DNA of 64,000 bases from Alphaproteobacteria bacterium (GCA_019635875.1 JAHBYP010000001.1:930001-994000); one strand, 5' to 3'; positions 1 through 9,810 are shown, numbered from the stretch's first letter. The notes: generated by a model from the sequence alone, not told the origin. Program-made: numbers and translations.

Positions 1-510
1 GCCGAGTTCCGCACCGCCGATGTGGCCAAAGCGGCCGGCGTGTCGCGCGGCGCGCAGCTGCACCACTTCGCCACCAAGGAGAAGCTGGTCTTCGCCACCA
101 TGGAGCACGTGTTCAACAGGGTGAAGGAGACCAGCGAGCGGCGCGCTAGAACGCTGCGCAAGCACGAGGATCCGCTGGAGCGTATCATCGCCGACGCGCG
201 TGAATTCTTTTTCAGCCCGTCGTTTTTCATCGCGCTCGATATCGGCACATCGATCACCAACGCGCGCCTGCGCCGCAAGCACATGGTGATGGTGCGCGCG
301 GCGCGGCTGTCGGCGGAGCAGGCCTGGCGCGAGGCGCTGATCGCCGCCGGGCTGTCGGAGAGGACCGCCGACGACGTGCTGTGGCTGACGCTCGCCCTGG
401 TGCGCGGTCTGGCCGTGCGCATGCTCTGGCAGAACGAGCCGGAGCATTTCGACCGCCTGCTGGCGCTGTGGCGCAGGATCGTCGAGGGCCACGTCAAGCC
501 GGCGCGATAG
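1..510 (+). CDS. TetR/AcrR family transcriptional regulator (5' end outside window)
   Basis: The reading frame is open from base 1, so the true start lies before the window. The visible N-terminus is the second half of a TetR-type HTH: TADVAKAAGVSRGAQLHHF followed by TKEKL, the usual recognition helix and following turn. The remaining 140 or so residues are a helical ligand-binding/dimerisation domain with no family-specific motif I recognise. It ends 25 bases before the acyl-CoA synthetase gene on the same strand, so it probably controls the acyl-CoA catabolic genes that follow. The effector, likely an acyl-CoA or free acid, is inference. Family assignment is firm; the target is a guess from context. 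Confidence 0.85.
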   Translation, partial: AEFRTADVAKAAGVSRGAQLHHFATKEKLVFATMEHVFNRVKETSERRARTLRKHEDPLERIIADAREFFFSPSFFIALDIGTSITNARLRRKHMVMVRAARLSAEQAWREALIAAGLSERTADDVLWLTLALVRGLAVRMLWQNEPEHFDRLLALWRRIVEGHVKPAR

Positions 511-535
511 ACGTCCGGCGCAATCGGAGGAAACC

Positions 536-2161
536 ATGCGCGGATTGATGATGGATGCCCCGCTGCTGATCTCCTCGCTGATCGAGCACGCCGCGCGCGT
601 GCATGGCGGCACCGAGATCGTGGCGCGCACCGCCGAGGGCGGCCTGCATCGCACGAGCTATGGCGAGACCTGCCGACGGGCCAGGCGACTGGCCGCCGCC
701 CTGGCGCGCCTGGGCGTGAGATCGGGCGAGCGTGTGGGCTCGCTGGCCTGGAACACGCATCATCACCTCGAGCTGTTCTACGGCGTGTCGGGCAGCGGCG
801 CGGTGCTGCACACCATCAACCCGCGTCTGTTCGACGAGCACCTCGTCTATATCGTCAACCACGCCGAGGATTCGTGGATCTGCCTCGACGCCGCGACCCT
901 GCCGATCGCCGAGCGCATCGCGCCGCGCGCACCGGGCGTCAAGGGCTGGATCTACATGAGTGTCGATCCCGAGCCTCCGGCCAGCAGCCTCGAGCTGCTG
1001 AGCTACGAGCGCCTGCTGGCGGCGGAGGGCGACGACTACGAGTGGCCGGTCCTCGACGAGCGCCAGGCTTCGGTGATCTGCTACACGTCGGGGACGACCG
1101 GCCAGCCCAAGGGCGTGGTCAACTCGCACCGCTCGACCCTGCTCAGCGCGCTGATCATGAGCACCGCCGACATGATCGGCGGCTATCGCTCGGGCGCGCG
1201 CGAGGTGGTGATGCCGATCGCGCCGATGTTTCACGGCAATGGCTGGCAGATGGTCTACACCGCGCCGCTCAGCGGCCAGGGCATGGTGCTGCCGGGGCGC
1301 AATTTCGAGCCCGACAAGCTCTACGAGCTGATGGCCCATGAAGGCGTGACCATGGCCGCCTGCGTGCCCACGGTGTGGATGAGCCTGGTCGATCATCTCG
1401 ATCGCAACGGCCTGCGGCTGCCGACGCTGCGCGCCGCCCTGATCGCCGGCACCAAGCCGCCGCGCGCCCTGGTCGAGGCGCTGGAGATGCGTCACGGCAT
1501 CGAGGTCGGCCAGTGCTGGGGAATGACCGAGGCGCTGGGCGTCACCAAGTGCAGCATGCCGCCCGGCCTGGCCGACGCGCCGCTCGAGGCGCGCATCGAC
1601 CAGAAGCTGCGCCAGGGACGGGTCGCCTTCGGCACGCGCCTGCGCATCGTCGACGACGAGGGCAGGGAGCTGCCGCAGGACGGCGTCGCCTACGGCCACC
1701 TGCAGGCGCGCGGTCCCTGCGTCGCCGCCGGCTACCTCAAGCAGGACGGCGGCTTCACCGACGGCTGGCTGCAGACCGGCGACGTCGCGCGTCTGTCCGC
1801 CGACGGCACGGTCGAGATCGTCGACCGCTCCAAGGATGTCATCAAGTCCGGCGGCGAGTGGATCAGCAGCGCCACGGTCGAGAACGCCGCCATGGGCCAT
1901 CCTGACGTGGCGCAGGCCGCGGTCATCGGCGTGCATCATCCGCGCTGGCAGGAGCGGCCGCTGCTGGTCGTCGTGCGACGGGCGGGCAGGCAGGTGAGCC
2001 GCGATGCGCTGCTCGAGTATCTGCGGCCGCTGATGGCGTCGTGGTGGCTGCCCGACGACGTCGCATTCGTCGACGCGCTGCCGATGACGGCTACCGGCAA
2101 GGTGCACAAGGTGACGCTGCGCGAGCAGTTCAAGGATTTCACCTCGAGCGCCGCAGCCTAG
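536..2161 (+). CDS. AMP-dependent acyl-CoA synthetase (ANL superfamily)
   Basis: This protein activates a carboxylic acid to its CoA thioester through an acyl-adenylate. The P-loop motif [11 protein letters not shown] is near residue 182, the adenylate-site motif GMTEALG near residue 330, the TGDVA motif and the hinge [15 protein letters not shown] near residues 415-445, and the C-terminal catalytic lysine in ATGKVHK near residue 522. At 541 residues it has the normal length. The start is the ATG preceded by GGAGG. The sequence is closest in feel to medium/long-chain or methylmercaptopropionyl-type ligases, but the substrate cannot be read from sequence. It begins a run of acyl-CoA genes and supplies their substrate. 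Confidence 0.9.
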   Translation: MRGLMMDAPLLISSLIEHAARVHGGTEIVARTAEGGLHRTSYGETCRRARRLAAALARLGVRSGERVGSLAWNTHHHLELFYGVSGSGAVLHTINPRLFDEHLVYIVNHAEDSWICLDAATLPIAERIAPRAPGVKGWIYMSVDPEPPASSLELLSYERLLAAEGDDYEWPVLDERQASVICYTSGTTGQPKGVVNSHRSTLLSALIMSTADMIGGYRSGAREVVMPIAPMFHGNGWQMVYTAPLSGQGMVLPGRNFEPDKLYELMAHEGVTMAACVPTVWMSLVDHLDRNGLRLPTLRAALIAGTKPPRALVEALEMRHGIEVGQCWGMTEALGVTKCSMPPGLADAPLEARIDQKLRQGRVAFGTRLRIVDDEGRELPQDGVAYGHLQARGPCVAAGYLKQDGGFTDGWLQTGDVARLSADGTVEIVDRSKDVIKSGGEWISSATVENAAMGHPDVAQAAVIGVHHPRWQERPLLVVVRRAGRQVSRDALLEYLRPLMASWWLPDDVAFVDALPMTATGKVHKVTLREQFKDFTSSAAA

Positions 2162-2179
2162 ATCGCAACGGAGGACGCC

Positions 2180-3361
2180 ATGGATTTCGAGTTGCCCGGC
2201 GAGGACCATCCCGCGCGCAAGCCCGTGCGTGCCTGGTTCGAGGCCAATCCGCGTCCCGGCGGCCGGCAGCTGGCCGAGGCCGGCTTTGTGGTGCCGCATT
2301 GGCCCAGGCCGTGGGGACTGGCCGCCGACTCCGAGCTGCAGCTGATCGTCGACCAGGAGATGAAGCGCGCCGGCGTCTCGCCGCCGCGCAATCCCGTCGC
2401 CGTCAACAATTGCGCGCAGTCGCTGCTCACCCACGGCACGGATGCGCAGCGCGAACGCTTCCTGTGGCCGGCGCTCGCGGGCGAGGAGACCTGGTGCATG
2501 CTGTTCAGCGAGCCGTCGGGCGGCTCGGATCTCGGCGCACTGCGCACCGTGGCGCGCCGCGATGGCGACCACTACGTGGTGAAGGGCCACAAGATCTGGA
2601 CCTCGCTCGCGCACAAGGCAAAGGTCGGCGTGCTGGTGGCCCGCACGCATCCGGACCTGCCCAAGCACAAGGGCCTGTCGCAGTTCCTGATCGACATGGA
2701 CGCGCCGGGCATCCGCATCCGGCCGATCATCGACATGTCCGGCCACGAGAACGAGTACAACGAGGTTTTCCTCGAGGACGTGCGCATTCCCGCCGACCGG
2801 CTGCTGGGCAAGGAGGGCGAAGGCTGGGCGCTCAGCGTCACCCAGCTGCAGACCGAGCGCGTGGCGCTGTCGAGGCCGGGCGCGATCTGGGGGCACGGGC
2901 CTTCGGCGCGCGAGCTGGTCGAGGGGCTTTCCGAGATCGGCGCCCTCAACGACGGCGCGCTGCGCGACGAGGCAGCGCATGTCTATATCGAGGGCGAGAT
3001 CCTGCGCCTGCTGGCCTACCGCTCGCTCAGCGACCGCATGAACGCAAAGGCCCCCGGACCGGAGGGCGCGATCCACAAGATGCTGGCGGCGCCGCACGGC
3101 CAGCGCGTCGTCGATCTCGCCAAGCGCGCCCAGGGACCGCGCGGCATGATCGCGGGCGAGCGGCCGTTCCCGTCGCAGCTCGCCGACGGCCACGATCCCT
3201 ACGACGACTGGGACTACGCCTTCTGGTTCAGCCACGCCGTCACGCTGGGCGTCGGCACGCAGGAGATCCTCAAGAACGTCGTCGCCGAGCGCATGCTGGG
3301 GCTGCCGCGCGAGCTCGATCCGACCGCGCAGCTGCCGTGGTCCCAGACCAGGAGGACGTGA
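2180..3361 (+). CDS. acyl-CoA dehydrogenase family protein
   Basis: A flavoprotein that oxidises acyl-CoA to enoyl-CoA. The 393-residue protein has the family layout: a helical N-terminal domain, a central beta domain with the FAD/substrate segment CMLFSEPSGGSDLGALRT and the GHKIWTSLAHKA strand, then a helical C-terminal domain ending in the TLGVGTQEILKNVVAERMLGLPRE pattern. It starts 18 bases after the synthetase stop behind GGAGG and is followed after 2 bases by a second dehydrogenase gene, so the two are probably co-translated, perhaps as a heteromer. Family is clear; chain-length and branch specificity are unknown. Confidence 0.88.
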   Translation: MDFELPGEDHPARKPVRAWFEANPRPGGRQLAEAGFVVPHWPRPWGLAADSELQLIVDQEMKRAGVSPPRNPVAVNNCAQSLLTHGTDAQRERFLWPALAGEETWCMLFSEPSGGSDLGALRTVARRDGDHYVVKGHKIWTSLAHKAKVGVLVARTHPDLPKHKGLSQFLIDMDAPGIRIRPIIDMSGHENEYNEVFLEDVRIPADRLLGKEGEGWALSVTQLQTERVALSRPGAIWGHGPSARELVEGLSEIGALNDGALRDEAAHVYIEGEILRLLAYRSLSDRMNAKAPGPEGAIHKMLAAPHGQRVVDLAKRAQGPRGMIAGERPFPSQLADGHDPYDDWDYAFWFSHAVTLGVGTQEILKNVVAERMLGLPRELDPTAQLPWSQTRRT

Positions 3362-3363
3362 GC

Positions 3364-4485
3364 ATGAACTTCTCCCTGGGCGAGGATCATCTGCTGCTGC
3401 GCCAGTCCGCGCGCGCCTTCCTGGAGAAGGAGATCTCGCTGGGACGGGTGCAGGTGCCGGGCGCCACGGTCGCCGATGCCGGCTACGAGGCCAACTGGCG
3501 CAAGATCGCGGCGATGGGCTGGCCGGGCGTCGTCGTCGAGGAGGAGTTCGGCGGCCTGGCTTTGGGCTGCATCGAGCTGGCGATGATCCTGGGCGAGATG
3601 GGCCGCACCTTGGCACCCAGTCCGTTCCTCGGCACCCTGCTCGGCACCTGGGCGATCCAGAAGGGCGGCTCGCCGCAGCAGAAGCGCACCATCCTGCCGG
3701 GCGTGGCCACCGGCGAGACGACCTTGGCGCTGGCGATCGCCGAGGCGGACGGCTCGGTCGACGGTCCGTGTCGCGAGGCGCTCGCGCGCCGGCAGTCCGG
3801 CAATTTCCGTCTGACCGGCGTGAAGTCGTTCGTCATCGATGCGGCAGCCGCCGCCTGGCTGGTGGTTGCCGCCCACGACGAACAGGCCGGGCGCCGCGCT
3901 TTCTTTCTCGTCGATGCGAAGCAGCCCGGTGTGCGGGTCGAGCTCCTGCCATGGCGCGATGTGACCCGGCAGGTTTGTGACGTGCGCCTTGCCGACGCGG
4001 TGGGCGAGCCGCTGGCGATGGCGGACGAGACCCTGTGGCCGTGGCTGCGTGATCGCCTGCTCTTCGCGCAGGCGGCCGAGAATGCGGCCGGCACGCACCG
4101 CGTGATGGAGATGACCTGCGACTATGCCAAGGAGCGCGTCGCCTTTGGCCGGCCGATCGGCACCTACCAGGCGATCAAGCACTCGCTGGCTGACATGCTG
4201 GGTCAGGCGGAATGCTGCAACGTCGCCGCCCTCTACGCCGCCTGGGCGCTGTCGGAATCCGACGCGCGCGCCTCGCTGGCGGCGGCGATGGCCAAGGCCT
4301 ACACCAGCGAGGCCTATGTATCGGCCGCCCACCGCAGCATCCAGATCTTCGGCGCCATCGGCTTCACCTGGGAGATGGTCAACCATCTCTACTACAAGCG
4401 GGCACGGGCCAATGCCGAGCTCTTCGGCAACGCCCGGGCGCATCGCGAGCGGGTGATCGGCATGGTCACCGCCAGGGCGGCGTAG
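3364..4485 (+). CDS. acyl-CoA dehydrogenase family protein
   Basis: A second, more divergent acyl-CoA dehydrogenase of 373 residues. The ATG lies just after the TGA of the preceding dehydrogenase, with GGAGG inside the end of that gene. The N-terminal domain (FSLGEDHLLLRQSARAFLEKE), GWPGVVVEEEFGG and the C-terminal IFGAIGFTWEMVNHLYYKRA segment are typical of the family. The middle beta domain lacks the usual TEP/GSD motif seen in the first paralogue, as happens in degenerate subunits of alpha2-beta2 dehydrogenases such as those of steroid side-chain catabolism. A heteromer with the upstream protein is therefore plausible but is inference. Confidence 0.83.
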   Translation: MNFSLGEDHLLLRQSARAFLEKEISLGRVQVPGATVADAGYEANWRKIAAMGWPGVVVEEEFGGLALGCIELAMILGEMGRTLAPSPFLGTLLGTWAIQKGGSPQQKRTILPGVATGETTLALAIAEADGSVDGPCREALARRQSGNFRLTGVKSFVIDAAAAAWLVVAAHDEQAGRRAFFLVDAKQPGVRVELLPWRDVTRQVCDVRLADAVGEPLAMADETLWPWLRDRLLFAQAAENAAGTHRVMEMTCDYAKERVAFGRPIGTYQAIKHSLADMLGQAECCNVAALYAAWALSESDARASLAAAMAKAYTSEAYVSAAHRSIQIFGAIGFTWEMVNHLYYKRARANAELFGNARAHRERVIGMVTARAA

Positions 4486-4652
4486 CCGCCCGGCCGATCG
4501 AAACCGGCCTCCGGGCCGTGCCCGTTCCGCAGCACGACGCCGACGTGGTTGTCGTTGCTCGCATGCAGGAATTGCGAGATTGACCCGGCACGTGCGGTCT
4601 GTCGGGATTGGGTGGCGAGAGATCCAGCCACACCACTTCCGAGGATATACCG

Positions 4653-5933
4653 ATGAGCCAGCGCGCCGCGGCTGCCCGCCCCCACCACCGCCCCGATGTC
4701 GACGCCGAGCTCAACAATCTCGCCATGTCGAGCGTGGCGCAGCCGCTGTTCGACGCGGTCAAGAAGCACATCGCGGAGAACGTCGAGCCGATGGCTGAGG
4801 AGTTCTTCCGGCTGGGCGAGGGTCGCAAGGATCCGTGGAGCTGGGCGCCCGGCCAGCTCGAGCTGCTCGAGGTCGCCAAGAACAAGGCCAAGGCGTCGGG
4901 CCTGTGGAACTTCTTCCTGCCCGGCTCCGAGATCGGCCGCGGCTTGACCAACCTCGACTATGCCTATATCGCCGCCGAGCTGGGCAAGCAGCCGCTGGCG
5001 TCGGAGACGCTGAACTGCTCCGCGCCGGACACCGGCAACATGGAAGTGCTGGAGCGCGTCGGCACGCCGGCGCAGAAGGAGAAGTGGCTCAAGCCGCTGC
5101 TCAACGGCGAGATCCGCTCGGCCTACGCCATGACCGAGCCGAACGTCGCCTCGTCCGATGCCAAGAACATCACGACCCGCGCCGTGCTCGACGGCGACGA
5201 ATGGGTGATCAACGGCGAGAAGTACTACATCTCCGGCGCCGGCGATCCGCGCTGCAAGATCATGATCACCATGGTCAAGACCAGCCCTGATGCGTCGCCG
5301 CAGTTCCAGCAGTCGCAGATCCTGGTGCCGATCGACACGCCCGGCGTGAAGATCCTCGGCCCGATGCATGTCTTCGGCCACGACCACGCGCCGCGCGGCC
5401 ACATGCACATCAGGTTCGACGACGTGCGCGTGCCGCAGGAGAACATCCTGCTGGGCGAAGGGCGCGGCTTCGAGATCTCGCAGCTGCGGCTGGGGCCGGG
5501 CCGCATCCACCACTGCATGCGATCGATCGGCCAGGCGGAGCGGGCACTCGACCTGATGGTCAGGCGCGGCTCGACCCGGACGGCCTTCGGCAAGCAGCTC
5601 ATCCAGCTCGGCAAGAACCTGGAGACGGTGTCGCGCGCCCGCATCGAGATCGAGGCGATGCGCCTGATGGTGCTGAAGGCGGCCAAGGCGATGGACGTGC
5701 TGGGCAACCGCGAGGCGCGCGTGTGGGTCAGCATGGTCAAGGCCATGGTGCCCGAGAAGGTCTGCCAGATCATCGACCAGGCGATCCAGATCCACGGCGC
5801 CACCGGCATCTCGCAGTGGACGCCGCTCGCCGAGATGTACCTGCACCAGCGGCATCTGCGGTTCGCCGACGGTCCGGACGAGGTGCATCACATGGTGGTG
5901 GGCCGCGCCGAGGTCAGCCGGCCGCGCGAGTAG
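4653..5933 (+). CDS. acyl-CoA dehydrogenase family protein (ACAD11-like)
   Basis: A 426-residue acyl-CoA dehydrogenase with a full central domain (AYAMTEPNVASSDAKNI, then INGEKYYISGAG) and C-terminal FAD-binding segment (IHGATGISQWTPLAEMY, then RFADGPDEVH). The long N-terminus and these motifs resemble the ACAD10/11-like branch. I chose the ATG preceded by GAGGATATACCG rather than longer in-frame starts. It is separated from the previous gene by 167 bases, so it may have its own promoter; a TTGACC at 4579 is a weak -35 candidate. It probably acts on a different intermediate from the tandem pair upstream. Confidence 0.88.
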   Translation: MSQRAAAARPHHRPDVDAELNNLAMSSVAQPLFDAVKKHIAENVEPMAEEFFRLGEGRKDPWSWAPGQLELLEVAKNKAKASGLWNFFLPGSEIGRGLTNLDYAYIAAELGKQPLASETLNCSAPDTGNMEVLERVGTPAQKEKWLKPLLNGEIRSAYAMTEPNVASSDAKNITTRAVLDGDEWVINGEKYYISGAGDPRCKIMITMVKTSPDASPQFQQSQILVPIDTPGVKILGPMHVFGHDHAPRGHMHIRFDDVRVPQENILLGEGRGFEISQLRLGPGRIHHCMRSIGQAERALDLMVRRGSTRTAFGKQLIQLGKNLETVSRARIEIEAMRLMVLKAAKAMDVLGNREARVWVSMVKAMVPEKVCQIIDQAIQIHGATGISQWTPLAEMYLHQRHLRFADGPDEVHHMVVGRAEVSRPRE

Positions 5934-5937
5934 CTCC

Positions 5938-6006
5938 CTGTCACCCCGAGCGGAGCGAGGGGTCTTTCGGGTTGCAGAAGGATCCCTCGCGATGCTCGGG
6001 ATGACG
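5938..6006. repeat. interspersed hairpin repeat, degenerate copy
   Basis: The intergenic stretch contains inverted arms starting CTGTCACCCCGAGCGGAGCG and ending CTCGCGATGCTCGGGATGACGG, separated by about 20 bases. It is a diverged relative of the perfect hairpin at 7010-7080. This type of dyad is common as a dispersed intergenic element in alphaproteobacteria. It could act as an mRNA 3' stabiliser or a weak terminator. Confidence 0.7.
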
Positions 6007-6031
6007 GCGCGGCTGTATCGAGGAGGTTCGC

Positions 6032-6949
6032 TTGGCCATCGACTACGAGAAGCGTGACGGCGTCGCCTACATCACGCTGAACAATCCCGGCAAGGCGAAC
6101 ATCCTCGACAAGCCGACCTCCGACGCGATCTCCGAGGCGTGGATCGACATGTGGGAGGACCGCTCGATCCGCTGCGCGATCCTCACCGGCAAGGGCGACA
6201 CGCATTTCTGCGGCGGCCACAACCTCGCGCCGCGCAAGGACATCACCGAGGAGGAGCGCGAGCTCTTGCGCACGCAGCGCATCTTCTGGCCGCTGGCGGG
6301 CACCGTGCACGGCCAGAGGACCGGCGTCGACGGACGCATGGGCGATCACTATCCGCGCGTGTGGAAGCCGGTGATTGCCGCGGTCAACGGCTGGGCGGCC
6401 GGTGCCGGCCTCTACATCCTGCTGGCCTCGACGGACATCCGCATCGCCAGCGCCGAGCACGCGCGCTTCAAGTTCGCGCTGCTGACCCAGGGCTGGCTGG
6501 GTCACGGCCCTGGTGCCAGCCTGCTCGCCAAGCAGCTGCGCTACATCGATGCGATGAAGATCCTGCTGACCGACGAGCCGTTCGGCGCCGAGGAGGCGTT
6601 GCGCATCGGCCTGATCAACGAGGTCGTGCCGCATGCGCAGCTGCTGGAGCGTGCCGAGAAGATGGCGCGCCACATCTGCACCCTGCCGCCGGTCGCGGTG
6701 CGCATGATGAAGGAGTTCGTGGTGCGCTTCGGCGACCTGCCGACCGACCAGGCGTGGCACGTGCAGAACCTGATCAACTCGCTCTTGATCCAGACCACGA
6801 TCGATGGCGAGGAGGGCCGGCAGGCGTTCAACGCCAAGCGCAAGCCGAACTTCAAGGGCAAGCTGCGCAAGCGTGGCGAGGCCTGGCCGGACCTGTCGGA
6901 AGAGGACGCCAAGCGACTCGACGAGGCCTATCGCAGCGGGGAGTTCTGA
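6032..6949 (+). CDS. enoyl-CoA hydratase/isomerase family protein
   Basis: A crotonase-superfamily protein of 305 residues that would hydrate or isomerise the enoyl-CoA made by the dehydrogenases. The oxyanion-hole segments are CGGHNLAP near residue 67 and VNGWAAGAGLYILLASTDIR near residue 122; the C-terminus carries an extended FKGKLRKRGEAWPDLSEEDA tail. The start is TTG, chosen because GAGGAGG sits 7 bases upstream and no ATG follows before the conserved N-terminus. The usual catalytic Glu pair is not clearly present, so the exact reaction (hydratase, isomerase or hydrolase) is open. Confidence 0.85.
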   Translation: MAIDYEKRDGVAYITLNNPGKANILDKPTSDAISEAWIDMWEDRSIRCAILTGKGDTHFCGGHNLAPRKDITEEERELLRTQRIFWPLAGTVHGQRTGVDGRMGDHYPRVWKPVIAAVNGWAAGAGLYILLASTDIRIASAEHARFKFALLTQGWLGHGPGASLLAKQLRYIDAMKILLTDEPFGAEEALRIGLINEVVPHAQLLERAEKMARHICTLPPVAVRMMKEFVVRFGDLPTDQAWHVQNLINSLLIQTTIDGEEGRQAFNAKRKPNFKGKLRKRGEAWPDLSEEDAKRLDEAYRSGEF

Positions 6950-7009
6950 TCTCCCTTCGCCCTCCGGGAGGGAAGGGAACTAGCGCGACGCGCGCAATAT
7001 CAGACTCAC

Positions 7010-7080
7010 CCTGTCATCCCGAGCGCAGCGAGGGATCCAGGCGGCTTCCCTGGATCCCTCGCTGCGCTCGGGATGACAGG
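7010..7080. repeat. perfect inverted-repeat element between convergent genes
   Basis: Two 32-base arms (7010-7041 and 7049-7080) are exact reverse complements around a 7-base loop. It lies between the convergent hydratase and CoA-transferase genes, where it could fold in either transcript and limit read-through. A diverged copy occurs at 5938-6006, which marks it as a mobile or amplified REP-like family rather than a one-off terminator. There is no T-run after it. Confidence 0.85.
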
Positions 7081-7105
7081 TGGGTCCGATTGACTGCTCG
7101 ATGCT

Positions 7106-9250
7106 CTAGCCGAGCACACCGTTCGCGCGAAGCTCGGCGATGCGCCCGGGTGTCAGTCCGAGAACACGGCTCAGGACGTCATCGGTATCCGCGCCCAGGC
7201 CCGGCGCGGGGCCGGTCGTCCGGCCGAAGCTCGCGCGCCAGGGCAGCCCCGGCAACACGCCGCCGTCGTGCCTGTCCCAGAACGCACGGGCGGCGAGGTG
7301 CGGGCTTTTCAGCAGGTCCTCGGAGCGGGCGAGGGCGGCGGCGGGAATGCCGACGTCGAGCAGCGCTCGCGCGGCGGCGGGTGCCGACTGCCCAGCGGCC
7401 CATGCGGTCAGGGCCGCATCGATCGTGCGTTCGGCGGCGATGCGCTGGCCGGGATCGAGCCCTGCCATGCCGGACAATCCCGGCACGAGGCCACACAGTG
7501 CCTGCCACTCCGTCTGCGTGCGCACCGCGACGCTGACCCAGTCATCCTTCCCCGCACACCGCCAAGCGCCGTGCGGCGCATGTTCCGTCGACGCATTGCC
7601 CACCGGCCTCGGCGGTGCGCCGAGCTGCGTCGCCAGCAGCGGCTCGGCCAGCGTCCACAGCATCGCCTCGATCATCGAGAAGTCGATACGTGCCACGCCG
7701 CCTCCGTGCCGGCGGTGCCACAGCGCGGCGGCGGCGGCGAAAGCCAGCATCAGGCCGCACATGGGGTCTAGCCAGGCGAAGCCGATGCGCGGCGCGATAT
7801 CGGGATGGCGGTTGAGGCCGGCGAACCCGGCATAGCTCTGCAGCAGCGTGCCGTAGGCGACCGCGTGGCTCTGCGGGCCGCTGCGCCCCATTCCCGAGGC
7901 GGAGATGTAGATGAGATCGGGGTTGACCGTCTTGAGGGCATCCGCACCCAGGCCGAGCCGATCCATCACGCCGGTGGCGTAGTTCTCGATCAGCATGTCG
8001 CATCTGGCGGCAAGCGCGCGCGCGATCTCGACAGCCGCGGGCTTCTTCAGGTCGAGCACGATGGCCTTCTTCGCCTGTCCGAGCACCGTATGCAGCTCGG
8101 ATGCGCGCCCCGGGTCGCCGCTGCCGGGCGCCTCGACCTTGATGACCTCCGCGCCCATCGCGGCGAGGTAGCGCGTCGTCGTCGGGCCGGCGATCACCCA
8201 GCTGAAATCGAGCACGCGCACGCCGGACAAGGGCAGCGGACCGTTCGGCGGAGATTCCCGCCGGGTCGACGGCGTGATGCTCAGCCCGAATGGCGTGCCC
8301 GGGACCTGGACCGTCCTCCCGGCCAGCTCGCGGCGCTGGTAGTAGCCGCGATGGCGCATCTGCGGCGAATCGAGGTGCTCGTCAATGTCGCGCAGGGGCA
8401 GGCTCGGCACATGGGCGCTTTGCGCGATGTCGGCGATCCATTGCTTGTCGTGCTGCCGGCTCCATTGCGCCATCAGCGCGTGCAGGGCGTCCCAGTTCTT
8501 CACCCGGTCGGACTTGGTGGCGAAGCGCGGGTCGGCGCCCCAGTCGGGCGAGCCCATCGCCTTGAGCCACGACGCCCACTGCCTCTCTTCGCGCGGCGAG
8601 ATCGCGACGTGGCCATCGCGCGCCGGCAGGATGCACACCGTCGCGCCATTGCCGTCGCCGGTGCGCTTGCGGTCCCAGCTCCGGCCGCCGAGGCCCACCC
8701 GCGCCAGCTCGGTCATCGCCAAGGTCGCCAGAGCCTCCTGGATCGACACGTCGATGCTCGCGCCGGGCCCGGTGCCCAGCGACGCATGCATGCCGGCGCA
8801 GGCCGCGGCCAAGCCCGCGATGAACGCCGACTGCTCGCCCACCGGACGGATCGGCGCCTCCGACAGATCGTCGATCTGACCGGTCAGCAGGCGGGCGATG
8901 CCGCTGGCGAAGAACAGGGTCAGGTCGGTGGCCGGCTCGCTGGCCTGCGGGCCGGTCTCGCCGTAGGGGGAGATGGTGACGATCGGCGCCGAGGCGTTGA
9001 ACTGGCGCAGCCGGGCCAGATCGTGCCGCCCTTCGCGCACGATCAGGTGGGCCCCGATCAGGGCCTCGTGCTCCGCGACCGCCGTCCCAGGGGTGACCTT
9101 GGCGTGGTTCAGATGCGCCAGCAGCATGGTACCGCCATCCGGTCCGATGCAGCTCACGCGCGCGCCGAGGTCGGCCAGCATGCGGCCGCAGACCGCGGCG
9201 GCCAGACCGCCGCCGATCTGCGCCACGTTGAAGCCGGCCAACAGGCTCAT
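7106..9250 (-). CDS. class III (CaiB/BaiF) CoA-transferase with two tandem domains
   Basis: This 714-residue protein holds two family III CoA-transferase domains in one chain, about twice the usual 380-400. The N-terminal domain starts at AQIGGGLAAAVCGRMLADLG and appears degenerate. The C-terminal domain begins near residue 343 with LSGVRVLDFSWVIAGPTTTR, carries EVIKVEAPGSGDPGR and ENYATGVMDRLGL, and has the likely catalytic Asp in WLDPMCGL. It would move CoA between thioesters and free acids. The start overlaps the stop of the upstream carboxymuconolactone-decarboxylase-like gene as TGATG, so both are translated from one message. Confidence 0.88.
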   Translation of the reverse strand: MSLLAGFNVAQIGGGLAAAVCGRMLADLGARVSCIGPDGGTMLLAHLNHAKVTPGTAVAEHEALIGAHLIVREGRHDLARLRQFNASAPIVTISPYGETGPQASEPATDLTLFFASGIARLLTGQIDDLSEAPIRPVGEQSAFIAGLAAACAGMHASLGTGPGASIDVSIQEALATLAMTELARVGLGGRSWDRKRTGDGNGATVCILPARDGHVAISPREERQWASWLKAMGSPDWGADPRFATKSDRVKNWDALHALMAQWSRQHDKQWIADIAQSAHVPSLPLRDIDEHLDSPQMRHRGYYQRRELAGRTVQVPGTPFGLSITPSTRRESPPNGPLPLSGVRVLDFSWVIAGPTTTRYLAAMGAEVIKVEAPGSGDPGRASELHTVLGQAKKAIVLDLKKPAAVEIARALAARCDMLIENYATGVMDRLGLGADALKTVNPDLIYISASGMGRSGPQSHAVAYGTLLQSYAGFAGLNRHPDIAPRIGFAWLDPMCGLMLAFAAAAALWHRRHGGGVARIDFSMIEAMLWTLAEPLLATQLGAPPRPVGNASTEHAPHGAWRCAGKDDWVSVAVRTQTEWQALCGLVPGLSGMAGLDPGQRIAAERTIDAALTAWAAGQSAPAAARALLDVGIPAAALARSEDLLKSPHLAARAFWDRHDGGVLPGLPWRASFGRTTGPAPGLGADTDDVLSRVLGLTPGRIAELRANGVLG

Positions 9251-9810
9251 CAGCGCGCCATGCCCGTCGCACCGTCGGGCACATCATAGAATGCCAGCGT
9301 CATCGCGACGCTGCTGTAGTGCCCCATCAAGGTGATGACGTCGGTGATGCCGACATGCCCGAGCGCCTTGAGCGCGCGCTCGTACAGGCCGCGCGGCACC
9401 CAGCGGGCATTCGACAGCACAATGGCCATCTCGTAGACGATCTGCTCGCGCTCGTCGTCGAACGCGGTTGTCATGCCGCAGAGGATCGCGTCGACCTTGG
9501 CGGCCGGCAGCCCGGCGCGCTTGGCGATGCGCTCGTGTGCCGCGGTCGGATAGGCCGAGTGCCAGCGGCTGGTGATGACGCAGACCGCGATCTCGCGCTC
9601 GCGCTCGGAGAGCGAGTAGCGGCCCGGATGGAAATGCCCGCCGAACGGGCCGACGACCTTCGCGAGCCTGGGATTGTGTATCCAGATCTTGGCCGGGCCA
9701 GGCAGGCCGCCGCGGGCCTCGAGCATGGCTCGGTAGCCTTCCTGCTGCTCCGGGGTCATCTGATCGTATGGCACTTCCGCATAGCGGCCGAAGGTCGGTG
9801 TTTCGGACAT
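9250..9810 (-). CDS. carboxymuconolactone decarboxylase/AhpD-like family protein
   Basis: A 186-residue helical protein with the CMD/AhpD layout: ERERE near residue 70, then SAYPTAAHERIAKRAGL, and a second helical half. The AhpD CxxC is not visible; a single Cys lies in VCVITSRW and another in ILCGMTT, so peroxidase activity is doubtful and a decarboxylase or lyase-like role is more likely. It is the first gene of a two-gene unit, overlapping the tandem CoA-transferase by TGATG. A divergent CoA-transferase gene starts 66 bases away, so the gap probably holds both promoters. Confidence 0.8.
   Translation of the reverse strand: MSETPTFGRYAEVPYDQMTPEQQEGYRAMLEARGGLPGPAKIWIHNPRLAKVVGPFGGHFHPGRYSLSEREREIAVCVITSRWHSAYPTAAHERIAKRAGLPAAKVDAILCGMTTAFDDEREQIVYEMAIVLSNARWVPRGLYERALKALGHVGITDVITLMGHYSSVAMTLAFYDVPDGATGMAR

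Noticed and set aside
494-3616. A 1040-codon minus-strand frame opposite the synthetase and dehydrogenase genes
   Set aside because: It is a shadow of GC-rich codon bias; the translation is low-complexity Arg/Ala/Gly/His with no domain, and the plus-strand genes have clear families.
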